A stretch of DNA of 64,000 bases. Source: Lumbricus rubellus. Its lineage: Eukaryota > Annelida > Clitellata > Crassiclitellata > Lumbricidae. How positions within the stretch are numbered: the stretch's first letter is position 1; the number at the start of each line of letters is the position of its first letter. The translations under genes and the position numbers were made by a program. Shown piece by piece: positions 36,646 through 48,839 of the stretch. The stretch covers positions 6,985,860-7,049,859 of the forward strand of contig OX243822.1 of NCBI GenBank assembly GCA_945859605.1. Reading direction: 5' to 3'. The notes beneath the pieces are model-generated. The model saw only the letters and a program-made list of their open reading frames with translations, was not told the DNA's origin and ran no database searches.

Positions 36646-39600
36646 ATGCAGCCATCCACGTTCGTCCTGCGAAGTCGACTTCTCCTAATCGTCGTATTCT
36701 GTCTGTTGCTGCTCATCGAAGAACGATCGAGTCGACTGCACGGCCGCAAAGCACACGCAGTCCAACATAAGCATCCACGCTCTAACAACGCTGCAAGGAA
36801 AAGAATTGCGATTCAGACAACGACGACAACAACACAGTCCGCAGTGCCTGTTCCATTTACAACAGCGATTATGAAGAGAGCCTATAAGACTAATCCTATA
36901 AAGACTAAAAAGACTTATATGACTACATTGAACGTCGATGCATTAGGAAAACAGATAACTGACGCTGTTCCTGTTGAAACAACGATGAAAAAAGCGATAA
37001 GAACTTTAAGTACGGTCAGTGAATCAATCGTACAAACCTCTGTAGTTATTCCTATTGAAACAGAAGTTGAAACAGAGGCTGAAACAGAAGTTGAAACAGA
37101 GGCTGAAACAGAGACTGAAACAGAGGCTACCGGACAAGTCAAGGACACTACTACTTTAGGGATGTCCAGTGAAATCCCGACATCGACAGTACAAACAGCT
37201 ACAGTTGCTCCGACGACACCAGCACCGACTATGAGCTTAATAATAGACAGCAACACGACAATAGAGGTCACCCCTGAAATATCGATACTGGACGTCCAGA
37301 AAGCTTTTGATCGCTCTCAGAAACAACTATTGCCAGCAGACAACAAAGTTGCAGATAAAGTACCAGTAAAAGTCAGTGAGGTACAGAAGACTACTACAGT
37401 TGGTGGTATTGTTTTCGAAGATATAGTTTTAGAAGACGGAGACGATGACTATGATTATGGAGAAGGTGACAACGCACAGAAGTCGATGCTGGAAAACGCC
37501 ACTGATTTCGCCACGGATCTTGTGCTCGTAGAGGCTCAGAAGACTCTGGAGCAAGCCGTCGAGCAACAATCTTTTCAGAAAGAGATCAACGCACAGATCT
37601 CATCCGGGGAATTTCCCGGGGGTTCCCCCACCAACACCAACACAACTCTGGACCTCTCGGAACTGGTGGCGGATACGATGACGTTGAGCCGACAGATTGA
37701 GATGGCGGCCATTGACCTAATGACGTTGAGCGCTGATGGAGTTAACTTAATCGTCCCAACAACAGAGACGAGCATCGAACGGAGGAAGGAAAACGCAACG
37801 TTCACTCTGAGGAATGGTAAGATGAATTGCTTTATATTGACGCTTGTCCGGGAAACATAATTTTTGCACAATACATAGGCCTAATACATATACAAATTCA
37901 CACTCACACTATCGGTAAATGACGGACTGAAAGGTAGTGATATTTCATCATCATCATCATCATCATCTTCATCAGTATTTTACGTGCAAATCTGCACATC
38001 GGGAAATGCAGTTCCTAAATTTCTTCCAGTCGCTCACAAATAATTATTGTTATTCTATGGTCACCGAGAAAACATTAGCTTTTTAAAATTAAATTAAGAG
38101 TCATTTGTCTGACTGGTTTTCTATCATAAGTCGACAGGTAGGCCTAATGCCGAACTCTCTTACCATCGTCCTTTGACTTTCTTTTAGTCTGACTGACTTG
38201 CCACTGCTGTCTTCTGTCTGTTAATAGTCTACGTTCCGGCGAGTCTTCGTCTGGTGCTACCGTGTTCGATGGCAATGGTCTTTCAGTCGCCCTTCTCCGA
38301 CTTCAATTGGTACCGCAACAAACTACTGATGAAGCTGCGTGGAGGTCGAGTGACGGTAGGAGACAAGATGGAACTGATCTTCGCAGAGGTCGATCCAGGA
38401 GATACCGGTCGATACAACTGCCACAGAAGAACAAAGCAATTTAATTACACGAATCTCGTCTACTTGCGTGGTGAGCATTGTTTGATGTAGGCGTACACTG
38501 CAAGATTAACATTCAATAGAAGAATACGTTAGAGAATACATTATTTGTAAGAAAGAATGCAGTAAAAACAGATTATGCAAGAATGTAAGACTACAAAGCA
38601 AATCAAGAACACAATGCAAGCTTTCAAATCACGAATGTAGGCTAAGTCAAGAGTGCAGTACAATATAGGGTCAACCGGGGGGTTATGGACCCCTTAAGCC
38701 TTTTGGCTATTATCGGCTTAATTTTAAATAAAGATTATAATGTGAATATTCTATTTAAAGGTACTCAAGGAGAGGTACTTGGAACGTTATTAAAAGCTGG
38801 AAAATATAAACAGGTTTTTGTGGAAAATTCGAAAATATAATTTTGGTTTTGTGTCCATATCACCCCGGGATTGGGGGGATATGGACATGGGGTGTCCATA
38901 TCACCCCACTAATGTCGATATCATCCAAAAGCACCTGATTGATAGGAAAGTTAATTAGAAACATTAAACAGTCATTAACTTTATGAGAACATTGGTAACC
39001 AGAACAAAGGCAACACTCTGTGTCCATCTCTGAAGACACGGACATGGGTGCTGGCCCTGGGAAATCTTCCGGTTCGTTGAGTAGCGTAGACATGGGCAAT
39101 AGATCCAATGCCATCGCCGGTACATTACGCTGCCCAAACATTGGGGATCTAGCAGATGTCACTTCCTGTAGACCTACATCGAGTGGCACATACGATGGAT
39201 CCAGTGCCTCATCCGGTAAGTTCAGCAAAACTGACAAAGATGATGGTCCTAGTGGCTCCTCTGGTATACCGGTGCCATCACTGGTACATCAAGATGCCCA
39301 AACATTGGGGATATACCAGATCTCTTCCTGCGCTGTAGGTCTACATTGAGTGGCACATACGATAGATCCAGCGCATCACTGGTGCACCTGCTAATTTGGC
39401 ATTGTCTAAGGACCACTGAACCCTAATGTGTCTATTCTGGGACTCTCGTGGCATTGTTTCCAATAATACTGATCACAAAAAGCAATTAAACAATATCAAC
39501 ATCAGTAAGTCTGTTTAAAACATTCCTTACGTACAAAAAACACAGCTTGGCAGGTATGGATATCCCAGCCGGGGGTGATATGGACAGTGTCCATATTCCC

Positions 39601-42600
39601 CCGGTGTCTCAGTGTCCATAACACCCCAATAGCAATGGTATATCGGATCGTTGCTTTCTCACGTTTAGGAAGCACATGACGTGAAATAAAAGACATATAT
39701 ACAATGCCAAATAGCCTTTATTTAAAACTGCCAACTTCAAAAATTTTCCTCCCAAAGGCACATTTTTATATAATTTTCAGAATCAGGGTTAGCTATTACA
39801 AGGAAATGGGATAATTTGAAAAACAACGTGTAAAAGTCTGAATTTTACCATCACGACATCAGATTATAGTTGAAAGGTGAAGGACGAATGTGCATAGAGC
39901 TATAAACAGACTAGAGTTTATTATATTATCACATTAAGCTGTATAAGAGGGGTGGCCATAACACCCAGGGTGTCCATAACACCCCGGGTGACCCTACAAG
40001 CATCCAACTCAAAACAAGAATGCAATGCAAATCAATATTTTAATAACAATAGTAGGCTAATAATTATAATCATCATCACTATCATCACTATGGGCCACTA
40101 CCAGCGGGACCCGTCCCTTTAGGTGTGCTCTTTGTTCCCTGTGTTGCTCTCTTATATTTGCTGTTATTTGTTTTATTAATTAAATTAATATTAACTGTTT
40201 ATTGATGTACTGCATTAATTGAGAATGTTTTTGGGGTTCAATAAATAAAATGAAATGAAAAGATGAAATGAAATGATCATCGTTGTCATCATTACTAAAA
40301 TTATTAGCCTATTGTTATTGCTTCTCTCTTTGTAGTTTTCGTTCCCGCCGATATAGCCGTTGGCTTTCCATTTAAGTTCAAGGCTGCTCTGTGCAACAAG
40401 CAAGAGGGTCTGACGATTGAGAGTCAGATCAGAAGCATCTTCTGCTCAGCCTTCCAGTCCTGCTCCTCCTTCGACTTCACGACTTCGTGTCACGTTACAC
40501 CCTGGTTCGGACAGGTTCGTCCACATCTTATTAAAATTATAAGATAAATAGTAGATACTTATTTATGCGTGCATTTATAAGTGAGTTGATACTATAATTA
40601 TGGATAACTTAAAATATAGGCTACATTTATAGTGTCTATAGTAGCCTATCAACACACATAAATATTGGAAAATATTTTAAAAGGCATAAAAATTAATCAT
40701 GTGTAGGCCTACATGGTATAGGCTAAATCACCGAAATCATTATAATAAACTTATGAGAAATATTTTAATTAGTGTATCCCGGACCGCGGGGTCTTAAAAA
40801 GTCACCATGCCTTTGGTCACTTTAACCCTTGCCATCCTCTCGGCGTGCCTGCGTATGATAGATACATTGATACTTGGACAATGCTAATTAATACTAATCT
40901 TATATGCTATGATAGACCAATTTATTACCATCCCATTTTGGTCAACAGACATGGTAATACACGTGCATCATCCATAGAGCCAATCTAAAGTGAAATATGT
41001 TATTAATGTATTTTCGTCTTAATCTAAGGGAGCATCTCAAACAAAGTATGTTGTACATAACGATTCAGTTTTCCTACCTTTCAGAAGAACAACCGCGATC
41101 CGCTGCCGGCCATTTTGCAAGTGCTCGTGTTAAAGTCCACGAATACAAACTACCAGGCTCCAACCTGCGATACTCGCTGCGTCATGAAGGCAAAACTGGA
41201 CAATATTCTTTCTGAGGTTAGACGCCTACGCTTTCCTCTGATTTTTCTATTAGCCTGCTGCTAAGTGAGAAGAGCAGAAAACTCGATTCTGCTGTGCAAA
41301 TTCCTAACAACAAGTAGGCCTATAATTGGCTCACAAACATTCAAGCATGCATGGTCTCGTCAAAATTAATCTTACCAAAATTCATCCTAAACTCTCTTAT
41401 TCAAGACTTTTGCGCTCATAATAATTATATGGCTCATTATTATGTCGTCAGAAGGCTAAAGAGTAAACACAAAATTAATTATACAGGAGAGTTAGGCATT
41501 GTGAGTAGGCCTACACCAATTTTCTGATGGATAAATTATTATGCTTATTACTAATAACAGGGTCTATTATAGCAGAAGAGAAATATAATAAAATCTTAAA
41601 GTCATGATCGAAGTGAAACTTTTTAACTCTAAATGTAAGCCTACATAGCGGAATATTGATAGATTGTTTACACTAATTATAATATAAGGCCTACTAATAA
41701 CACGAATAACAACAATATGCCTACTAATAATAATAACGGTGTTGCCTATTATTATGGGGTGCTTTTTACAACTTGGATCTTGACAAATAAGGTCCATTTT
41801 ATTTTTTGGCCAATAATAATACGAATAATAATAATAATAATTTTGTAATAATAATGAAACAATAATAATAATAAAAATTACTAACACTGATGATAATTAT
41901 TGATTGCGTTCGAATGCAGTCGCTGACGTTTGCGGCAGTCTTTGGGGAGGTGGGTGAGAGTGTGCGACGGTTCGGTCATTGTACGTCGTCCATTTGTCCG
42001 AGTGACTACGTCTTCATTCCACAAGACACGTACACAGAATCAACCGTCTTCTATGTCTGCGACGCTGGACAAGTCATCTACCAAATAGCCGCATGCGGTA
42101 AGCAAACCAACAGTACATTGATAACCACCACAATGTTGTTATGGCAAATCTGGCAAGTTTTGTCGATTCAGCTGACCGCCAATCTATTTTGCGACAGTTA
42201 GACCGACTCAATAAGCGACTAACTGAATGACTCATTAATGAGTCATCCTCTCGGCATGCATGCGTAGGATAAGATACATGAATACTTGGACAGTGCTAAT
42301 TAATTCTACGGTAATCTTCTATGCTTTGATAGACCAATTTATTACTATCCGCATTACAGTTAGTCGCTCAGTGAGTCGGTCAGTGAGTCAGTCGGTCACT
42401 TAGTCAGTCATTCATTTAGTTAGTTGGTTAGTCAGTCAGTCAGTTAGTAAACCAGTCAGACCTTCATTCTGTCGGTCGGTCATTCAGTCAGTTACGTAGT
42501 CATTCAGACTATAAGTAGGCTAAGCAAGTTGATGAGTCAACCAATCATTCTGTGATTCGATCAATTAATCAATGTAGATGAGGCAAAGTTCAATACGTAA

Positions 42601-45600
42601 GGTCAGGCAGATAATCAATCAATCCACCAATCAATCAGTCGATCAATCAATCAATGGATACATTAGTAAGTCATTCCACGTAGTTAATCAGCTGTGTCCA
42701 TCAAAGTATAGCAGTGGCAATGAATGATGTATGGCATTGTCCTTGCAGTTCCTTGCTTGCCTGGTGAGTTTTCCACATCACGTGGCTGGGAGGAAGACTG
42801 CAAACGCTGCCCTGTCGCCACCTATCAACTGGAATCAGGATCGGATTCGTGCATACCTTGCAGGAATCGTACATTAAAGTCCATAAAGACCGGGTCCACG
42901 AGTGCGGACATCTGCCCTGCAGGTAGGTACTGAATATAAACCAATAAGACACGTTCCCTCTTTCTCTAATTAGTATTACGAATTAAAACAGTCTCTTTTT
43001 TCTCTCATTAGAATTAATAATTCTGACCGGAAGGTCGTGGATATAAAACGATAAATATATTATGATCCATCTTTCTCTGATTAGGTCTGTTATTCATAAC
43101 TAGGACATTCCGGTATATAAAACGGGAGACATGATCCAACTGCACTATTTATTTTTTTGATTATTGATTAAGACAGAAGTCACAGAACCATATTTACTTA
43201 TTCAAAAAAATATCGAGGCGGATCTGCAAATGAGTCTGCCATGAGCGGTTTTAATAATTGAATTGGATAGTCATGAATATAGAATGCCTTCTCAGCTTTC
43301 TGCACCACTTTTTGGTCCCTCTCTTCGGAATGCTCTCTCTCAAATTCTTGCTGGTAATCTCTCATCCTCCTCGTCCACCTTTTATACTCCCGAAAAAATA
43401 TACTTCTGCTCGCGTGAGTGTGCGCACTGGGATTGCCTCTGAACGATTCAAACAAATAATTAATTAATATTAACGATAATTTTTAAAAAATTCCGACGAC
43501 AATGGCCTTTGTTGTTATGGACAGCTGTCGTTAGACTCTGGATCGATCCAACCCACTAGAAGAGGTGCTTTAGAAATGTTTGATTACAATGCAGTTCAAT
43601 ACTGACCACCAATGTAGTAGTCTATGCGTTTCACTTTATTTTTCTGCAATATTTTTATTTTTCTGCAATAGTATAGCAGAAAAAGCTATTATGTTTGTTA
43701 TTATCTTTATTGTGTTTGTTTAGTTGCAATAGTCAGCAAACCTAGCAAAGCGATGATCTGGTTCATCTGCCTCGTCGCCCTTCTTTCCGTTCTTGGGCTA
43801 CTCATTGTTGTCATGTAAGTTGTAACCAAGACTGCTCCTAATAGGTGGGCATTATTATATCAGCATTACTTTCTTTTGCAATGTGATGTATTTGAGAATT
43901 TATAATTTTAGCGTTCTTATTTTAATATTATTATCATGACATTGTACAAGTCATTTGTTATTATAAATATATTGTACGATAATACGTAGGAAGTTGAGTG
44001 ATATTATTACTGACATTATTAACAATATTAATATCAATAATTAAAGTGTAATTACTAAGGCTGAATCATTATTGCTGTTGTTGTTGTTGTTGCTGTTATT
44101 ATTATAACACACATGTGATACTGCTGCCTGCCGAGAGATAAAAAATACGGTTTTTTATTCGAGAACATGCCAAAGGAAATATAATTTTCATTCATGAAAA
44201 TTAATTTGTTCTTTAAATCGAAACATAGTGAGCAGATTCTCATTGAATTTCCTCTCTAAAAAGTCTATTAATAATAATTCTTACACTAATTATTGCCAGC
44301 GATTTCTCTTTCCTTAACAACCGGCAGTATCCCTCTTCTTCCCTTTCTAGGGTCGGTATTCCCATCCTCGATCTGGCCTTCCCCCAACCGAGTTATGATT
44401 AATTTCTGAATTAGCCTATTCACTGAGTTCAAGTTGCACCAACCCTGTTATAGGGAGCGAGGCCCCTGCCAATATTGCTAATAATTATATTTTTATTGGT
44501 TGCAGAATAGTGATGTGCCTCCGCGGCGACGGAGCCTCGAATAAAGAGGCTAATAAGAGACCAGGAGAAACATCTGGGAGTTCAGCCGCGATTGGCAATA
44601 AGGTAAAGTGTGCCTTCCACTTTACAGCGCGAGCTTTACTCGTTTCTTGTGCCTATCGTAACATTTGGTAATCGTTACCTCGAGTTTCTACAACGAAATT
44701 TCTAGATCCACCTGATTCACAATCATGTCCTTAGACATTCATGGCGAGGAAGTGTGGGTAAGACTTACCGGGAAAGGATATGTGAGTGATCGTGAATGTT
44801 TTAGTTGTTGGTGAATAACCTGTACATAGGAGGCAAGAGATGTGATGGAGCAATCGTAGACGCATTCTTAAAGCGTATTGCCAGAAAGTTAAACGAAGGC
44901 GCCCGAGCTTACTAACGAGCGTTCTGGGAAGGCCTAGTTTCATCTCATCTTCTTAAGCGCGGTTTGTTTGGCATTGTTCTTGAGCAGATAATCTCGAAGA
45001 AGCACTGTATAAATAACATAACATAACATAGGTTTTTTATTGCTCCCAAGAGAAAAACATAACATGATACAGTTTCAGATCAGCGCTAAGTTGAGCTACA
45101 AAAGGAGGACCTAAAGGGACCAAAGTCCCGCTAGCAGGGCCACCTATGCACCAGTGTATCTATGAAGTTGGTAGGCCTAACCTAAGCAGCGGGAGTCATC
45201 TAAATAAAAAATGAAATAATACATGTTAGTATAGTCTAGTCACTCTAGTGTAAGGATATTTTAGATAAACAAACAGAACCTAAGGATTAGTTATACATTT
45301 AAATTGAGTAAGTGTGCACGCAAACGCTTTTTAAAGAGGATCGAGGATATTAGGCGCATCATGAATATCGATAGGAAGCTCTTTAACAAACTAAAAACAA
45401 ATTAAATGAAACATTCTTTAAAGGATTTCTAACAGTAGCCTATTTCATTTTCCCAAATCTCTTAGGAACCGCCGAAATCTTCAACCGGGCTCGTCGCCGG
45501 AAAAGCCTTTACCACGCCTGCCAGAAATGCATCTGGCACAGCTGCCGGTCCCAAAAGGACTGTGGACCTTTTCTCTACAGTCTCTGCCAAACGTGTGTCG

Positions 45601-47697
45601 TTACTACGCGCTCAGCCGACTAAGTCCGCTCCGTCAATCGGTCGTCGCCCGTCAAGACCTTCGATCGCTGGCCAGCCATCTCGGACAGCGTCCGCCGCAA
45701 CTGCCCGTTTCAAGTCATCAGAGCAATCTGGAAGAGCAGGAGGATCCGTACACACGCAGGCGGCTCCATTACCGCTATGGGTGACAGAACGTGGAACGGT
45801 TACGAAGATATCGCCACTCGTTCCTGCGACTGCCAAACCATCATCGGCGGGGGAAAGGGTGGACTCTCCAAAGATGGTTAGAGAAGTAACGACTTTCGTG
45901 TCTCAAACAGCCTTCAGCGTAGTTCCCGATTCAGCGGATACCACACTGATGGACGACGCGTCTAAATCAGACACGTCGTATAGAACAGCGATATCGACAA
46001 CGCCTGTCGGGTCTGAGTCGAGACAGACAGCACAAACGACGTTGCCAACAAATAGCTCACCGGGAATATCTACATCGACAGCTACAAGACCACCAGTGGA
46101 CCAGTCCGCCGTTTCAAGAGTTTCGTTTGAAACTCCTCTATCGACTATTACGACCACAGTATCTGGTTCAAGACAGACAGAACAAACGACTGCGACGTTG
46201 CCGACAAATAGCTCAACAGCAGCGACATCTTACTCGACAGCTACAGGACCGCCATTGGATGACACACCGATTTCGTCAATTCCTTCCACAGTGTATGGTT
46301 CAAGACAAACTACGACACAAGATTCAGCGACTTTACCGCCATACAGAACACTGGCACTATCTTCTTCAGCAGCAAATACACCAACAGTCTCGAATTCAAG
46401 GCAGACTTCCCGAGAAACATCGTCTTTACCGCTATATACCACACCAGTGCAATCGTCTTCCGCAGCTGCGACCACACCAGTGGATGACCCATCTTCACAA
46501 GTATCGTATAATAAGACGACAATGTCTGCAACCACACTAGGTTCTGATTCGAGACAGACGCCCCAAACAATGTCATCTTTTCCGGCAAATACCTCACTGA
46601 CAAATATCTCTTCAGCAGGTACAACAATACCGAAAGGCGGACCAACTTCTACTTCAAGGGTGTCATTTAAATCACCATTAGAGTCCAGTACGAATACGGG
46701 CTCTGAGATAAGACCGTCCGAGTTATCAACGGCATTCCAGCAGGCGTATGCATCCCTGACTCGAGCCCCACCAGCAGGTCCGACAGTGCCTATGGGTGCG
46801 CCTCCTTCTACTTCAAGGGTGTCGTTTAAATCACCACTGGAGTCCAGTACTACGGTGGGCTCAGAGATGAAACCGTCCGGGTCTTTGGCACCTCTGCCGA
46901 TGAATGCCGCACCGGACCAATCCTCATCGGCAGCTCTTGCCCCCAACGAACCACCCTATTCAGGCACAGAAGCAGCGGCTACACCGTCAGCTACAACCGC
47001 ACCAACACCATCAGCATCAGCGTCAATAGCACCCACGCCCGACACATCCATGTCGACTGCGGCAGTACCACAGCAGACGTTTCAAAATGTCAACCAATCG
47101 AGTCGCTCCCAACCGAGTTTCACGTCCAGGTCGAGCGTGGGTACCGCAGCCAGCGACCGGTCCCCGTCCTTGGCTCAGCTCCCGCCGGCAAATGAATCCA
47201 GCCGGAAGCCCATGGACAGAAGGTCGAGTATACTGCTGCACGTTCTTCGAACGAGACATGAAGGCCAGAAGACTCGCCCAGTGGCAAGCTCGATGAACTT
47301 CACGGATAGTGTTGACAGCAAACCATCAAAGGGATCAGACGGCAATCTCAAGTCGTCGCCGCTCAAGTTTCCACTCGTGGCCAGCAGGGAACCACTGTAC
47401 GCCAGTGTTCTCGACACGACCCCACCACCAGCAGAGTCTCGCGGAAGATATAGCACCAGTCAAAACCTGAAATCTCAGAGGAGGGTTACTGCCTCATCAG
47501 ACGCCACCAGCAGCTACATTAACCGGGTCGCGACGGTGAACTGGCCGCTGCTTTCGCGCGAGAAAGAAAGTCTGGACCTGTGGAAGAGTTATGAAGCTAC
47601 TGAGAAGGACAATCTGGTGGACGGGGCGGATGAAGAGCTGGTCTCGGAGCAGACTCTAAGCACTCTTGGAGCAAACAAACAAACACGGAAACGCTGA
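36646..47697 (+). CDS. R5: Ig + Cys-rich + GCC2/GCC3 receptor (1498 aa)
   Basis: Exons: 36646-37816, 38228-38470, 40336-40514, 41085-41216, 41920-42097, 42749-42922, 43724-43814, 44506-44602, 45466-47697; frame and phases match R4. The signal peptide is very hydrophobic (LLLIVVFCLLLL), with a basic cleavage-like ARKR at 50-53. Residues to 390 are Thr/Glu-rich with TE repeats. An Ig-like domain (391-471; Cys in VLPC, NWYR, DPGDTGRYNC) is followed by the Cys region (472-634; FVPADIAVGFPF, CDAGQVIY). Next are the GCC2/GCC3 module (635-692; CKRCPVATYQ), a transmembrane helix (about 702-725) and a cytoplasmic juxtamembrane segment. The Ser/Thr/Pro-rich tail (756-1498) contains three RVSF motifs followed by ETP or KSP, and a conserved C-terminus ending KQTRKR, shared with R7. 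The tail lacks the 85-residue segment of R4/R6. A recognition receptor with a signalling tail is inferred. Confidence 0.85.
38668..39994. mobile_element. Decayed DNA transposon with TA target, 1.3 kb
   Basis: The ends GGGTCAACCGGGGGGTTATG and the inverted GTCCATAACACCCCGGGTGACCC match over about 22 bases and are flanked by TA (38666-38667, 39995-39996). Internal copies of GTCCATATCACCCC occur near both ends. A minus-strand remnant at 38860-39237 with ECCLCSGYQC looks like the zinc-binding C-terminus of a transposase, partly duplicated internally (GAGTGGCACATACGAT twice). This fits a Tc1/mariner- or pogo-like element. It lies in R5 intron 2. Confidence 0.65.
42360..42700. repeat. CAGT/CAAT simple repeats in R5 intron 5
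   Basis: AGTCAGTCAGTCGGTCA array and then CAATCAATCAATC. The same intron in R4 has similar arrays. Confidence 0.85.
45010..45180. mobile_element. Retroposon 3' end (CCCGCTAGCAGGGCC family)
   Basis: A tail (CATAA)n followed by TTTTTTATTGCTCCCAAGAG and GGGACCAAAGTCCCGCTAGC. Related pieces occur at 54130-54340 with an (AATCA)n tail and at 40090-40200 in opposite orientation. A short variable microsatellite tail next to a common 3' sequence is typical of non-LTR elements. It lies in R5 intron 8. Confidence 0.5.
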
Positions 47698-48839
47698 TAC
47701 CCAGCCATCAGCACCCGGACTAAAATAATTATCATCAGGATCTCGTTACATTCTGCTCAAATTTAGTGCGTAGAACTACACGAAGGGAAATGCAAAATAG
47801 TAGAGGTTCCTGTTAATGTTGTACATTTCTGAGACTGGAATGAGACTGCGATCTTTTCGAGACATCGTACGATTTGTCTGAGGCCGTGGTTTCGCGGTAA
47901 CCGTCATGAGTGGATGATTGATGTACCTTGAATTAAAAAAATTAAACCGAGTTTTTTTTATAACAGAAATCTCTTTTAGAATTCGATAATTATGCATTCA
48001 TTCATAAGCTCCCATCCAAGAAAACTAGTCAGAGGTGCTGGCGGCTGAAGCCCGACTAAAAATAATAGTAATATTAATCTGTTCTACAAATTTCTAAAGC
48101 GCAACTCGAATACCCAGCTCGGGGCAACAGCTTTTTCACGAGAACTGGGTGTCCGTAAAAGTAGTCCAAACGAGGTCTGGGTGGTGTAAAACTGAAGCGC
48201 CTCAGAGTGCCTAGATTGGGCCATTCTTCCATTCATTGATAATAGTTTTTTCAGTTTTAGACGAAAGTTTTTTTCTTCGACCTCTTGACTGCGCCATTTG
48301 GGTTTCGCCTTTCTCATTCTCGCCCTTTTACAGAAAACTCTACTTTGCTGGTCCTCGTAGACCTGCAATCCTGTTGTAGGTCTACACTATGTTCATCTAT
48401 ACTCGTGAGCCTTTAAAGAACATCATCAAACAAGTTGGTTCTATATTTTCTATTGTGTTTAACCTTAGTAGTTTCATCTCGAGATACGATCGGGCGATGT
48501 GTGATTGCATTTAGAATAAATTATTGACTTAACGACGGTTACCCTAATACTGTCAGTTAGTATGTAATACTGTCTTTTCAAGATCGCTTTTGAGCTTCTG
48601 CGCAGAACCACGGCGGCTGATCAAAATGGAACCTATATAATTAAGGATATCGGTTTGAGAGGCTGTTGACCAAGGATCAGAGTTTCAAGACTACTTTTTA
48701 AAATGTTCGTTTCATTGTTCTGAAGACGAGATGACGTTGCGGGTTCTGCTTTTCGCCTACGACACATGCCTCCAACTATTTGCGTGGCATTGTGACCGTG
48801 GCACTGACCCACCGCCAACTCGCCCAAGACGGAGGACTC
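47698..48839. other. Convergent 3' ends of R5 and R6
   Basis: R5 (+) and R6 (-) stop codons are 1.1 kb apart. The left part (47700-48000) resembles, inverted, the sequence downstream of R7 (62280-62445). The right part (48480-48839) is the R6 3' UTR, matching that of R4. The minus open frame at 48084-48368 has no supporting context. I see no independent gene. Confidence 0.6.

Noticed and set aside
48084..48368. 94-codon minus-strand frame between R5 and R6
   Set aside because: Sits in the convergent 3' region; no paralogous counterpart and no coding signals.
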